From contig CAJWML010000001.1 in the NCBI GenBank assembly GCA_913043285.1, forward strand, positions 310,001 through 374,000: a stretch of 64,000 nt of DNA, written 5' to 3'. This DNA is from CAKZNE01 sp002695025. Its GTDB lineage: Bacteria > Bacteroidota > Bacteroidia > Flavobacteriales > Schleiferiaceae. Both the position numbers and the translations under genes were made by a program. The stretch's first letter is position 1. The number at the start of each line of letters is the position of its first letter. The notes beneath the pieces were generated by a model that was not told the origin of the DNA, did no database searches, and saw only the letters and a list, made by a program, of their open reading frames with translations. This document shows, piece after piece, positions 18,587 through 27,352 of this stretch.

Positions 18587-19718
18587 GCAATACTTTCCTT
18601 ATTCGCCTGCTAACCTCCTGAAGGCTGTAATCCTTGTTTATCCGCTCACGGGCCTGCCTGCATATTTCAGCAACCTCTGCCGGGTGATCTATAATCCATT
18701 CTATCTGACGAAGAGTTTCTTCGATATGGTGATAGTCTGCCTTAAAGCCCGTAACTCCTGGTTCTATAAGATCTTCTGTAGCCCCTGCATTTACGGATGC
18801 CAGACATGGTACACCAGCAGCCATGGCCTCATTAAGCACCAGGCCCCAAATATCGTATTCTGTTTGAAAAAGAAAGCAACTGCTCCGGGCGAGGTAATGC
18901 GGAAGCTCCTCCTTTTGCTTAAACCCGTGAAAGGTAATATGGTCATCCAGGCTTTTCTCCCTTACATAGTTTTCCAGTTCTTCCCTGCTCTCCCCATCTC
19001 CAACAATATCCAGCCTGATATCACTCCGTAATTTCGTCAACTCCTCACATACGTGTACTACAGGCCACAGATTCTTCCTGGGGTTCAGATATCCTATATA
19101 GGTAAGATATTTGAGATCCCCTGGTTTTGCTTCGGAACGGGCCCGGTCTGTTTGCTCTTCAAAATAGGCTGTATCAACCGTATTACCAATGGCCGTTACC
19201 CTTGAGGGTTCTGCACCTATCCGCATAAAATACTCCCTGGCCAAACTTCCGTAGGCCATAAAGGCCACAGCCCGCTTTACCAGTAGCTTCCTAAACCAGG
19301 TTTTTAATTTGCCAATCTTGTTTTTAGGGGAATCAATAGTGCCCGACCAGATGATGATCTTTGAGGTAACCATTAAACCGCGCAGGTATAACTTAAGTGT
19401 AGCTACCGTAAACCCGGCCACTATGATCTTTTGAGGATTTATCCTCCGGATCTCCTTCAATAAGCCCGGGTAAAAAAACACCCCATCTTTAAAGGGGCTT
19501 CTGGCATTTTCTTTTTTACGGAGAATGGTGTGGCTAAAATGGCATTGGTCCAGATCAATAACATTTCTGCGGCTCTCGTAACCTTCTGAAGCGAAAATAA
19601 CGTGTAGCTGCACCCCTTCTTCAGCCAATTGCTGGTTTAAAGTATTAAAAAGAGGAATCCTGTAGTGGTTGGGTATATTGGTTACCACCACTACAGTGCG
19701 ACTTTTTCTTACATCCAT
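18576..19718 (-). CDS. Glycosyltransferase family 4
   Basis: 380 residues with a GT-B layout: N-terminal VVVVTNIPNHYRIPLFNTLNQ (acceptor-domain start typical of GT4), ILRKKENARSPFKDG, and in the donor domain YLTYIGYLNPRKNLWPV, VGDGESREELE, FHGFKQKEELPHYLA and EYDIWGLVLNEAMAAGVPCL with the paired-glutamate motif. It catalyses transfer of an activated sugar in the cytoplasm during repeat-unit assembly. It overlaps the polymerase-like gene by 11 bases and the upstream asparagine synthase gene by 10 bases, marking a tightly coupled operon. Donor and acceptor unknown. Confidence 0.9.
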   Translation of the reverse strand: MDVRKSRTVVVVTNIPNHYRIPLFNTLNQQLAEEGVQLHVIFASEGYESRRNVIDLDQCHFSHTILRKKENARSPFKDGVFFYPGLLKEIRRINPQKIIVAGFTVATLKLYLRGLMVTSKIIIWSGTIDSPKNKIGKLKTWFRKLLVKRAVAFMAYGSLAREYFMRIGAEPSRVTAIGNTVDTAYFEEQTDRARSEAKPGDLKYLTYIGYLNPRKNLWPVVHVCEELTKLRSDIRLDIVGDGESREELENYVREKSLDDHITFHGFKQKEELPHYLARSSCFLFQTEYDIWGLVLNEAMAAGVPCLASVNAGATEDLIEPGVTGFKADYHHIEETLRQIEWIIDHPAEVAEICRQARERINKDYSLQEVSRRIRKVLHAV

Positions 19719-21616
19719 CGCTTAAGCCAGTTCATTAAGAAATATATAGTCCAGATTTTATTAATGTTCACGGCTTCATCCCTTTGCAAACTTCTGATTA
19801 GTTTTTCTATTTCCCCAGACTTGAAGATGGGAAAATCTGCACAAAACTGTTTGTAGTTGTCTACAAGATAATCCTCCATTATTGCACTCCCCCATTCCTT
19901 TAAGGGTACGCAAAAGCCTTGTTTTTTGCGATACAATACTTCATGAGGCAGTAATTTCTCCAGGCTTTTTTTGAGGATGTATTTGGGCTGTCCGTTCCTG
20001 ATCTTCAAATTTCCTTCTATGGAAAAAGCCAGCTCTACCAGTTTATGATCCATAAATGGGGAACGACCTTCTACAGAGTGAGCCATAGACAGCCGGTCTA
20101 ACCGATGCAGGTATAAATTGGGTATCACATTCTTAAATCCCGTGAAGCACAACCAATTTACATAATCCTCTATTTCATCTGGGTTGGCGTGGTTATACGC
20201 CTGCCTAAATTGCTCAATAATGCTATACGAATTACATCCTTTGACCTGTTGCAAAAAATGCGGTGAGAGGAAAGACTTCTTTTGGTTTTCCCGGATCCCC
20301 CGGGCTCCGCTCCAGAAAAAATCCTGATTAAGGGCCGCACGAACCAACATTTCATGGAGCGGGCTTTTACTGTCCAGCAAACCATAAGCCGAAGCAATGG
20401 CCTTCTTTAAAGGTGAGGGTAAGGCGCTGTATCTATTGAACTGGCCCACTTTCTCCACATATTTCTTCCAGTTGTTGTAGCCCGCAAATAGTTCATCGGC
20501 CCCATCACCTGTCAGAACCACCTTGATATCATTTTCAGCAGCCAGTTGAGACAGGAAATATATCGGTATACAGGTGGCATCCGCCAGCGGTTCGTCAAAT
20601 ACCTCCACCATACGGGGAAGCATTTCCTGGAAATCCTGTGGATTCACGATCTTCTCAAAGTGGTTGGTCCTGTACCGACCGGCTACCTGGGCGGCATACT
20701 GCAGTTCATCATAGTCCGCCTGCCCCTCAAAACCTATGGAGAAGGTTTTTACTGCATGGGTTGACCGTTGGCTCATCATCGCCACAATGGCACTGGAGTC
20801 CACTCCCCCGCTCAGGAAAGCACCCACCGGCACATCACTGATCATACGGTAGGAGAGGGCCGTTTCCAAGGTGGAGAATACTTCCTCTTCCAAATCCCTT
20901 TCATCGGCCAGTTTTCTGCCGCCCTCTGCATTTAATCGTATAGTCCAGTAGGGCTCATAAAGCTTTATACCTTCTTTACCCACTATCATTTTGTGACCAG
21001 GCTCAAACTTTCTAATGCCTTTAAACATGGTATACGGGGGAACCATGTGATTGTAGGTCAGAAAGTGGTACAGGGCCTCGTAATCCAGCTCCTTTTCTAC
21101 CCAAGGTAACAGCAAAAGACTCCGCAACTCAGAAGAAAAGGCAAAAATGCCATCCTTCTCCACATAATAAAGTGGCTTTTGCCCCGCCCGATCACGGGCG
21201 AGAAACAATTGATTTTTGTTTTCATCCCAGATAGCAAAAGCAAACATGCCCCTCAGCTCCTGAAGTAACTTATCTCCTTTTACCTGGTACAGGTTTAGGA
21301 GCACTTCTGTATCGGTAGACGAGTGATAAGATAGGGGTGATGTTTCCTTTTTCAGTTCCTGGTAATTGTAAATTTCTCCATTAAAAACCACTGCCGTTCT
21401 GCGGTCTTCCGCAAGCATGGGCTGATGCCCTTCACTGGAAAGATCCAGAATGCTTAGCCGTTGATGTCCTAAAAAAACCCTTCCGGCAGGATTAAACCAG
21501 GTACCGGAATCATCCGGTCCCCGGTGCCTGATCTGTTCATTCATGCGGGATATCAGATCTTCCCGTAGGGGAACCACCCGATCCGAGAAACTGAATATGC
21601 CATTAATACCACACAT
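19709..21616 (-). CDS. asnB: Asparagine synthase-type amidotransferase (second copy)
   Basis: 635 residues. Class II amidotransferase nucleophile Cys2 (MCGINGIFSF), IRHRGPDDSG, VFNGEIYNYQ and STDTEVLLNLY build the glutaminase domain; PP-loop SGGVDSS at 269-275 and GDGADELFAGY form the ATP-dependent synthetase part. The domain order and length are those of AsnB. As with the first copy, location among glycosyltransferases suggests amidation of a sugar acid or of a polysaccharide substituent rather than, or in addition to, asparagine production. The two copies differ throughout, so they are not a recent duplication. It lies 12 bases downstream of the GT4 gene at 21629-22735. Confidence 0.88.
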   Translation of the reverse strand: MCGINGIFSFSDRVVPLREDLISRMNEQIRHRGPDDSGTWFNPAGRVFLGHQRLSILDLSSEGHQPMLAEDRRTAVVFNGEIYNYQELKKETSPLSYHSSTDTEVLLNLYQVKGDKLLQELRGMFAFAIWDENKNQLFLARDRAGQKPLYYVEKDGIFAFSSELRSLLLLPWVEKELDYEALYHFLTYNHMVPPYTMFKGIRKFEPGHKMIVGKEGIKLYEPYWTIRLNAEGGRKLADERDLEEEVFSTLETALSYRMISDVPVGAFLSGGVDSSAIVAMMSQRSTHAVKTFSIGFEGQADYDELQYAAQVAGRYRTNHFEKIVNPQDFQEMLPRMVEVFDEPLADATCIPIYFLSQLAAENDIKVVLTGDGADELFAGYNNWKKYVEKVGQFNRYSALPSPLKKAIASAYGLLDSKSPLHEMLVRAALNQDFFWSGARGIRENQKKSFLSPHFLQQVKGCNSYSIIEQFRQAYNHANPDEIEDYVNWLCFTGFKNVIPNLYLHRLDRLSMAHSVEGRSPFMDHKLVELAFSIEGNLKIRNGQPKYILKKSLEKLLPHEVLYRKKQGFCVPLKEWGSAIMEDYLVDNYKQFCADFPIFKSGEIEKLIRSLQRDEAVNINKIWTIYFLMNWLKRWM

Positions 21617-21628
21617 AGTTTAGCCCTC

Positions 21629-22735
21629 CTAATATATGGTTTCCAGTTTCTTTGCCATTCCCTCAATGCTGAATTGACGGGCATACCGTATGCGGGCCTG
21701 CCTCTCCACCTGGCCTTCATGCTTATGCTGGTAGTATTCTATTCTTTTTATAAGTCCTTCCTCATCTTCCACCACATCCTGGGGTTCCAGGCCCCTCAGG
21801 ATCTCGGCTATACCGCCACTGTTCGTATAGGCCAATGCGGGTATCCCCAACGCCAACGACTCCAAGGCTGCCAAACCAAATGTTTCAAATTCTGAAGGGT
21901 ATATGCTCAGGTTCATGAGAGACTGGAAATTATGGCAACTCTCAACGTAGCCGGTAAAAACCACGTAATCCTGTAGCCCCAGATCCTTCACCAGGGCCTG
22001 CAGTTCAGGCATAAGTGTGCCATCCCCGATAAGGAGCAGGGCCAGCCCTTCCTTATCCTGAATTTTATGAAATGCACGGATCAGTTTGTCAATTCGTTTG
22101 ACCGGGGCGAAGCGTGAAGAAGTACCTAGTACAAACCTACCTTTCAGCCGTATGGTTAATTCATGCAAGCTCGCTGCTTCTTCCTGCTGAATGCGGGTAT
22201 TTGTGAAAGATGAAAAATCCAGCCCGTTGTGGATCACCCTACTTTGGGTTGGTGCGTTTAGTTGGTAAATCTTTTCTGCAAACCTGGCGGTACTCTCGGA
22301 ATTATAGGTGATAAAAATCCGTGGGTGCTTCAGGAATCTTTTCTTTAAGCCAACCACAACTTTGTCGGACAACCGGGCCTTCCGCCCGATTCCAAAATTG
22401 CCGTGCTCCGTAAAAACAACCTTTGCCGAGGTAAATAAGGCCAGGTAACAAAGCACAGGGTGAAAAAAATGAAAGTGTAGGCAGTCTGCCCTTTTGAACA
22501 AAGAGTACGCTTTACGGAATGAAGCGGCATTCATACTTAGTCCGCTACTCAGGTTCAATGTATGAACCGAAGTATTTAAGCTAAGGAATTGCTGAAGGTA
22601 CTCTCCCTCAGGTTTAGCCACCAGGATCTCTGCCTGTACAGTACCTTCCTGGTTCTGGGCCTTAACCAGGTCGTATACCAGCTTTTCAATTCCTCCGAAT
22701 TTTGCATTCCAGACAATGTGCAGCACCTTCTTCAC
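21629..22735 (-). CDS. Glycosyltransferase family 4 (GTG start)
   Basis: 368 residues from GTG 22735 (VKKVLHIVWNAKFGGIEKLV). An ATG far upstream (22891) would overlap the previous gene by 152 bases and add 52 residues of no GT character, so I prefer the GTG, 4 bases after the preceding stop and behind a purine-rich AAGAGGGGATAAGAAG stretch. The N-terminal GGIEKLVYDL loop, the donor-domain GTSSRFAPVKRIDKLIRAF strand, LLIGDGTLMPELQ, FTGYVESCHNF and EFETFGLAALESLALGIP (E-x7-E) identify a retaining GT4. It adds one sugar to the lipid-linked intermediate; specificity unknown. Confidence 0.9.
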   Translation of the reverse strand: MKKVLHIVWNAKFGGIEKLVYDLVKAQNQEGTVQAEILVAKPEGEYLQQFLSLNTSVHTLNLSSGLSMNAASFRKAYSLFKRADCLHFHFFHPVLCYLALFTSAKVVFTEHGNFGIGRKARLSDKVVVGLKKRFLKHPRIFITYNSESTARFAEKIYQLNAPTQSRVIHNGLDFSSFTNTRIQQEEAASLHELTIRLKGRFVLGTSSRFAPVKRIDKLIRAFHKIQDKEGLALLLIGDGTLMPELQALVKDLGLQDYVVFTGYVESCHNFQSLMNLSIYPSEFETFGLAALESLALGIPALAYTNSGGIAEILRGLEPQDVVEDEEGLIKRIEYYQHKHEGQVERQARIRYARQFSIEGMAKKLETIY

Positions 22736-22739
22736 CTTC

Positions 22740-23735
22740 TTATCCCCTCTTAACCAGTTGATTTGCCAAGCTTGAAAACGAAGGTTCAAAGTACGGGATA
22801 TGGCGGCTATTATAGGCCTGATATTCCTTAAGGAGGTTAAAGCGCTTTCGGAGGATTCCCTCCGGATCTTCATCGGTGAAATTAATACCAAATCGGAAAC
22901 GATTAAGCCTCAGATTGGCATTGTATATCTTTTTATGCATCGCAATAATGCTTGCGGGCAAGGATATTCCGGAAAAAGACTGTTCAAAACGCTCCGATTG
23001 ATATAGCATGGTATTTCTGCCATAATCCAGAGAAACTTTTTGCGGAAGCCATAGTACATGGCCTTTAGCCGCCTGGGCATTGATGGTTTCTTCCAGCGCC
23101 TGGTAATATCCGTTTACCCAGGCACTCAGCCGATCAGCATCCGGGGTTTCATCAAACCAGCCATCCAGCCAGGTTATTATTTGCCGTATATAATTATTGA
23201 TGGGCTGCGATTGAATGGAAAGGAATTCCAGATCATAGCGCACCCCTTTGGCCTCCTGCAGCAAGGTCCTTAGCTTGAAAATCCCGTACTTACGCTGTAT
23301 ACCTACCTCAAGATAATTCTTGGTGAGAAATTCCAGGGCTGTTTGCCGCTTACAGGCTTCCTGGTGTGGGTTATTCCTGGCATTATAATGTAGCTCCGGG
23401 ATCAAAGCTTCCCCCCATATACAGGTGAGGTTATCCCAGAAGGTATAATCAAACAATTGCTGAAAATGATCTCTTGAAGCACCGGCAAGATTATGGGTAA
23501 GGAGGTATTTCCCCGTTTCGTTCAAATGCTCTCGTATATTGAGCGAAGATTGAGCCCCATTCTCAAAAACTGCAATAATGTCTATATCCGATATTCCCGG
23601 ATGGTTTACGTTGCCCAGGCGGTAAACGGATAAGATGCCTTTTTCCCTTTTCAGGGCATCAACAATCCTGTCAATGGTTTTCTCATAGGCTTCAGGGGGC
23701 ATGTACCTGGGGATATTGAAAAAAGAGTAGGCCAT
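22740..23735 (-). CDS. Putative nucleotidyltransferase-fold protein
   Basis: 331 residues, no named family recognised. Residues 38-56 read YRLGNVNHPGISDIDIIAV: a G-N/S loop (Gly41) followed by an Asp50-x-Asp52 pair, the signature of polymerase-beta-type nucleotidyltransferases. The rest is mixed helix with an aromatic-rich middle (FDYTFWDNLTCIWGE) and no signal peptide or membrane helix. It follows another protein with the same signature (23741-24763) by 5 bases, so two NT-fold genes run in tandem between two GT4 genes. A role in activating or modifying a sugar or phosphoalcohol is possible; the reaction is unknown and the rest of the protein does not resemble sugar-phosphate nucleotidyltransferases. 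Confidence 0.7.
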   Translation of the reverse strand: MAYSFFNIPRYMPPEAYEKTIDRIVDALKREKGILSVYRLGNVNHPGISDIDIIAVFENGAQSSLNIREHLNETGKYLLTHNLAGASRDHFQQLFDYTFWDNLTCIWGEALIPELHYNARNNPHQEACKRQTALEFLTKNYLEVGIQRKYGIFKLRTLLQEAKGVRYDLEFLSIQSQPINNYIRQIITWLDGWFDETPDADRLSAWVNGYYQALEETINAQAAKGHVLWLPQKVSLDYGRNTMLYQSERFEQSFSGISLPASIIAMHKKIYNANLRLNRFRFGINFTDEDPEGILRKRFNLLKEYQAYNSRHIPYFEPSFSSLANQLVKRG

Positions 23736-23740
23736 ACTAT

Positions 23741-24763
23741 CTATTCAGCTTTATCAACCTTATCCACCATCTTGTAAATTAACCCCAGCATAGCGGTGTA
23801 AAATCCGGGAGTCAGTTGCTTACGCATATTCTCCGGTATAGAGGGCGCCCACCGCCTTGCTGTCTTCCGGATGGGATAGGCGTATGTACTAAAAATTCTC
23901 CGTTGCAAAGGAGAAAGCGAATAATCCCAATCCCTTCTTATTTGTGATACCTGATCCATAATGGCCCAATGTTCTGGCTTGAAATGGTTTTTTATGGCAT
24001 CAAAGCTATCCTTTTTATATATGGCTTTATAGTTGCTTGCCTGAAAATAAAGGGAAGGAAGCAACATAAATTCACTAAGCACACTCTTGAGCACATAACA
24101 GTTGGAAGGGTAGTTTTTTGCCTCCAGTCTTTTAATAAGGCTAAATGCTACACTTTTAAATGCTTTACGATAGGCATCCCAAGACACCGGGGCTCTTTTT
24201 ATAAAAAGTGTCTCCGCCTTATCTTCCAGGAGAGACCGCGAGTGCCTGAACAGCTCAACCGGAAAGTAAGCTTCATTGTAATTCTGCAGCATGCCTTCCG
24301 TTAAAACAAACCAGCCGTGGTGCTGTAAAGGGTCGTACTTAAAAAAAAAGGCCTGGGCATGATACAACTTCCGGGCAACCCTGGCCAGGCGCTGGGCATC
24401 GGATACTACTTCATCCTTTAAAATCACTACAGCGTCCATATCGCTATACCGGATCTCTTCCCGGGTAGCTATACTTCCTTGTATATAAGCCCCGTATAAA
24501 TCATCCTTTAACTTGGTCCTCAAAAAGGAAACAAGGCTTAAAACGTATCGATTTTCCCCGGTATATGGCTCAATATGAAGCTGTATACTATCCCGTTCAC
24601 CAGCTTTTGAAACTGAGGTTCTCCTTTTCCAAAGCTTATGCACCAACACACTGTTTTTCCTGAAAGTACCTTGCTCCCACAAAAGTGAAGAGATATAATC
24701 CCTCCGGCTAAAACAGGAGGTATTAATAAGCTGTATTAAGTACTGGTGGTACGCTTCGGACAA
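23741..24763 (-). CDS. Putative nucleotidyltransferase-fold protein
   Basis: 340 residues, family not recognised beyond the fold. Residues 92-113 read AYIQGSIATREEIRYSDMDA: the GS loop (Gly96-Ser97) and Asp108-x-Asp110 metal pair of MNT/polymerase-beta nucleotidyltransferases. The C-terminal half is helical and basic (RRIFSTYAYPIRKTARRW). Its 5' end overlaps the upstream GT4 gene by 28 bases; there is no better downstream start before the motif, so the overlap seems real. With the next gene it makes an unusual tandem of NT-fold proteins in a polysaccharide locus. They share only the motif, not general sequence, as far as I can align by eye. Confidence 0.7.
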   Translation of the reverse strand: MSEAYHQYLIQLINTSCFSRRDYISSLLWEQGTFRKNSVLVHKLWKRRTSVSKAGERDSIQLHIEPYTGENRYVLSLVSFLRTKLKDDLYGAYIQGSIATREEIRYSDMDAVVILKDEVVSDAQRLARVARKLYHAQAFFFKYDPLQHHGWFVLTEGMLQNYNEAYFPVELFRHSRSLLEDKAETLFIKRAPVSWDAYRKAFKSVAFSLIKRLEAKNYPSNCYVLKSVLSEFMLLPSLYFQASNYKAIYKKDSFDAIKNHFKPEHWAIMDQVSQIRRDWDYSLSPLQRRIFSTYAYPIRKTARRWAPSIPENMRKQLTPGFYTAMLGLIYKMVDKVDKAE

Positions 24764-25944
24764 TTGAAAATGGGGTTGATTAAAGTTGCTATTACCTGTT
24801 TAAAAGAATAGTGACGGGAGTCGCTATAGGCTCTCTGAGCCAATTGCTGAGCATGTTCTCTGTCTTCCCACGCCTTTCGTATCCCACTCACTAATGACGC
24901 GATATTTTCAGGCTCTACGAAAATAGCGTTTTCCGCATTCAATACATCTCGGGTAGCCTCAAATTCAGGCGTAACAATGGGGTTTTTAGTAAGCATATAC
25001 TCTACTATCTTCTGGGGTAGGTTGTAACGGAGATCATGTTCTTTCTCGGTATAGTACGAAACCAATATGTCTGCAGCGTACTGGTAGTTCTTTAACTCGC
25101 GGTAATCATGCAGGTAACCTGTAAATAGCACGTTCCCCACCTCATTATCGTAGCACCAGCTCTTATAGTATTCCACCACCTCCGGCTTACCTCCGGTAAA
25201 CAAAAAGGTATAGGAAGGCAATTGTCGGGCTGCCTCCAGAAGGTACCGGGCTTCCAATTGCCCTATAAAAAGTTTACCGGTATACACCACCAAAGGCTGT
25301 TGAGAAATGCCAATCTTCCGCCTGGCCTCTTCGCGGCTTAACTCTTCCTTTAGTTGCCGCTCACTCACGGGGTTTAATGTTATTCCCGTCTTTCCCGCCT
25401 CAACGCCATACAACTTTTCTATATCACCCGTAATGGCTGAATTGGTACCCAAAATAAAATCAGCATGCCTGTACACGTAGCTATAGGTTTTATGCTTTTT
25501 CACTTCGTGCACCCACACCACTGTTTTAATCCTGGACTTCAGTATTTTTTTTAACCACAATTGCGGGTAAAGTATAAGCGCAGATCTTGAAATGACGAGC
25601 ACCTCCTGCCTTTTAAACGTGTGACGCAAAAGAACAGGCAGGAAGTAGAGGAAGCTTAACGCTACCACCAAGGCCATATTGAACACTCCTGAAATATCCT
25701 TTAAAAAGAAGGTGGGGAGGTATCGTACAGAAAAACCATCCTCTATCCCATAGTAATCCAATACCCGTTTTTTATCCAGGTTATCTTTGCGGTACACATA
25801 GGGTGTGATCATTTTTACTTCAAACCCATTTTGACGAAACCCTTCGCAAAAGCGCACATCGCTTATCTGGTTGGTGCGCGACCTTAGAATATCGAAAGGC
25901 GCAAAATAGTATAGCCGCATTGGTTTACCGGAATCTGAAGTCAT
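24736..25944 (-). CDS. Glycosyltransferase family 4
   Basis: 402 residues; an alternative ATG at 25920 (MRLYYFAPFDILRSR) gives a more typical GT4 N-terminus and may be the real start. Features: YYFAPFDILRSRTNQISD, VVWVHEVKKHKTY, VVYTGKLFIGQLEARYL, FLFTGGKPEVVEYYK, VLFTGYLHDYRELKNYQYAADILVSYY and a C-terminal LPQKIVEYMLTKNPIV in place of the usual E-x7-E, in which Glu is retained. It is a cytoplasmic sugar transferase of the repeat-unit pathway. It lies 60 bases downstream of the flippase and overlaps the nucleotidyltransferase-like gene by 28 bases. Confidence 0.85.
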   Translation of the reverse strand: MTSDSGKPMRLYYFAPFDILRSRTNQISDVRFCEGFRQNGFEVKMITPYVYRKDNLDKKRVLDYYGIEDGFSVRYLPTFFLKDISGVFNMALVVALSFLYFLPVLLRHTFKRQEVLVISRSALILYPQLWLKKILKSRIKTVVWVHEVKKHKTYSYVYRHADFILGTNSAITGDIEKLYGVEAGKTGITLNPVSERQLKEELSREEARRKIGISQQPLVVYTGKLFIGQLEARYLLEAARQLPSYTFLFTGGKPEVVEYYKSWCYDNEVGNVLFTGYLHDYRELKNYQYAADILVSYYTEKEHDLRYNLPQKIVEYMLTKNPIVTPEFEATRDVLNAENAIFVEPENIASLVSGIRKAWEDREHAQQLAQRAYSDSRHYSFKQVIATLINPIFNCPKRTTST

Positions 25945-26004
25945 GACAGGTAAATAAAGCCTAAGGAAAGAAATTTCAATAATTTCCGACTGCCCCCGGG
26001 GATA

Positions 26005-27336
26005 TCATTCATTCTTTATCCGTTTATCAATTATGGAATAGGCCACTCCACTAAAGGTGAACACCACAATGCCATTGGCTACCAGAAGCCCGATAGCCGT
26101 GCCCTCCGCCCCCATTGAATCAATAAGGAAATACGCCACCAGCCCTCCGACCAACAGTGAAGCTATGTTTATAATAAAACGGAACCGAGCCATGCCCAGG
26201 CTCAGGATCAGCGGCAAGTTCCAGAATAAGACAGCTCCCACAATAGCATTGATTACCAGATAAATAAAAGGCTTGGAAGCATTCAGGTATTCAGCACCAT
26301 ACGTTAACAGGATTATTCTTTCCCGCAACAAATAAACACCCACAAAAAATAAAGCCGAGGAAACAAAAAACACCCCGGTTACCTTCCTGATCATCGTCTT
26401 TATTTCGCGGTACCGGTTTTTGGCTATGAGCAGGGACAGTTGAGGAAAAATAGTGTTGGTTAAAGGGTCCACCAATATCAGAATGGATTGCGCCAGTTTT
26501 TTGGCTATATTGTAAAAAGCTACTGGTACCGGGCCTCCTACGGCTGCCAGTAAAAGCACGTCACCATTATTGATCAATGTTTTAACAGCACGGCTTCCGG
26601 AGTTGGCCAAAGTAAAATTGATCAGCTGCTTCCAATCTTCCCGGATTTCCGTTACAGACGTATTCCATGCGCCTACTATTTTACTCTTCAATAGCAGGAG
26701 TGCACTGCTGTTTAGTATGATGCTTGAGAGCAAACGGCTAGCTAGTATAGCGATAAAAAAGTACTTGAAATTGGACGGAAACATATAAACCACCGTGCCG
26801 ACAATGCCCAACTCCAGAATAACATTCACCAATATGATGATGGAGTTTTGCTTGAACTTATAGAATAAGCGGAACAAGGTAGAGCTCATCTCATCAACAA
26901 ACATAGTGGCAGAAACCACCGCGTAGAGCAGTATGTACCACTCCAGTCCCGCTTCTGACAGGAATACGTCATACATCACAAAGGTTAGGGCAATAACGCA
27001 GAGGGTAGAAAGTACAGCCAGTGAAAATAAAGCCAGGAGGCCGCTTTTGATAATAGCTACAAGCTTGCCCATATCCTTATCCGCCAGATAGGCCGCACCA
27101 TGTTTAATGATGGTGGAGCTGATGGGAAAGCTGAAAAACTGATGGATAAGCCCTACAAAAGCCACTATGATATTAAAGGTTCCGTAGAGTTCTACTCCCA
27201 GGCCTCTGGCTATGATAATGCCTTTAAGCAAGAGCAAGGCAGCCCGAAGTATGTTGGCCGCTAAAACCCAGGATGTATTTTTGAATAATACCTTAGTTTC
27301 TAAATCCTTTACTCTTAAGAGCCGGTTTATCCTCAT
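26005..27336 (-). CDS. Wzx-like oligosaccharide flippase
   Basis: 443 residues with about twelve to fourteen hydrophobic helices, in the arrangement of the MATE/MVF-related polysaccharide transporter family. The N-terminus (FKNTSWVLAANILRAALLLLKGIIIARGLGVELYGTF in short pieces: NTSWVLAANIL, GIIIARGLGVELYGTF) carries the typical RxLGxxxyG motif that begins Wzx proteins. It would flip undecaprenyl-linked repeat units to the periplasm for polymerisation. It sits 16 bases downstream of the wzc kinase gene and before the glycosyltransferases, as usual. Substrate specificity cannot be deduced. Confidence 0.9.
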   Translation of the reverse strand: MRINRLLRVKDLETKVLFKNTSWVLAANILRAALLLLKGIIIARGLGVELYGTFNIIVAFVGLIHQFFSFPISSTIIKHGAAYLADKDMGKLVAIIKSGLLALFSLAVLSTLCVIALTFVMYDVFLSEAGLEWYILLYAVVSATMFVDEMSSTLFRLFYKFKQNSIIILVNVILELGIVGTVVYMFPSNFKYFFIAILASRLLSSIILNSSALLLLKSKIVGAWNTSVTEIREDWKQLINFTLANSGSRAVKTLINNGDVLLLAAVGGPVPVAFYNIAKKLAQSILILVDPLTNTIFPQLSLLIAKNRYREIKTMIRKVTGVFFVSSALFFVGVYLLRERIILLTYGAEYLNASKPFIYLVINAIVGAVLFWNLPLILSLGMARFRFIINIASLLVGGLVAYFLIDSMGAEGTAIGLLVANGIVVFTFSGVAYSIIDKRIKNE

Positions 27337-27352
27337 ACTACATTATGTAGGC

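Noticed and set aside
22733..22891. Upstream ATG start for the GT4 gene at 21629
   Set aside because: It would overlap the preceding gene by 152 bases and add residues foreign to GT4; the GTG at 22735 fits better.
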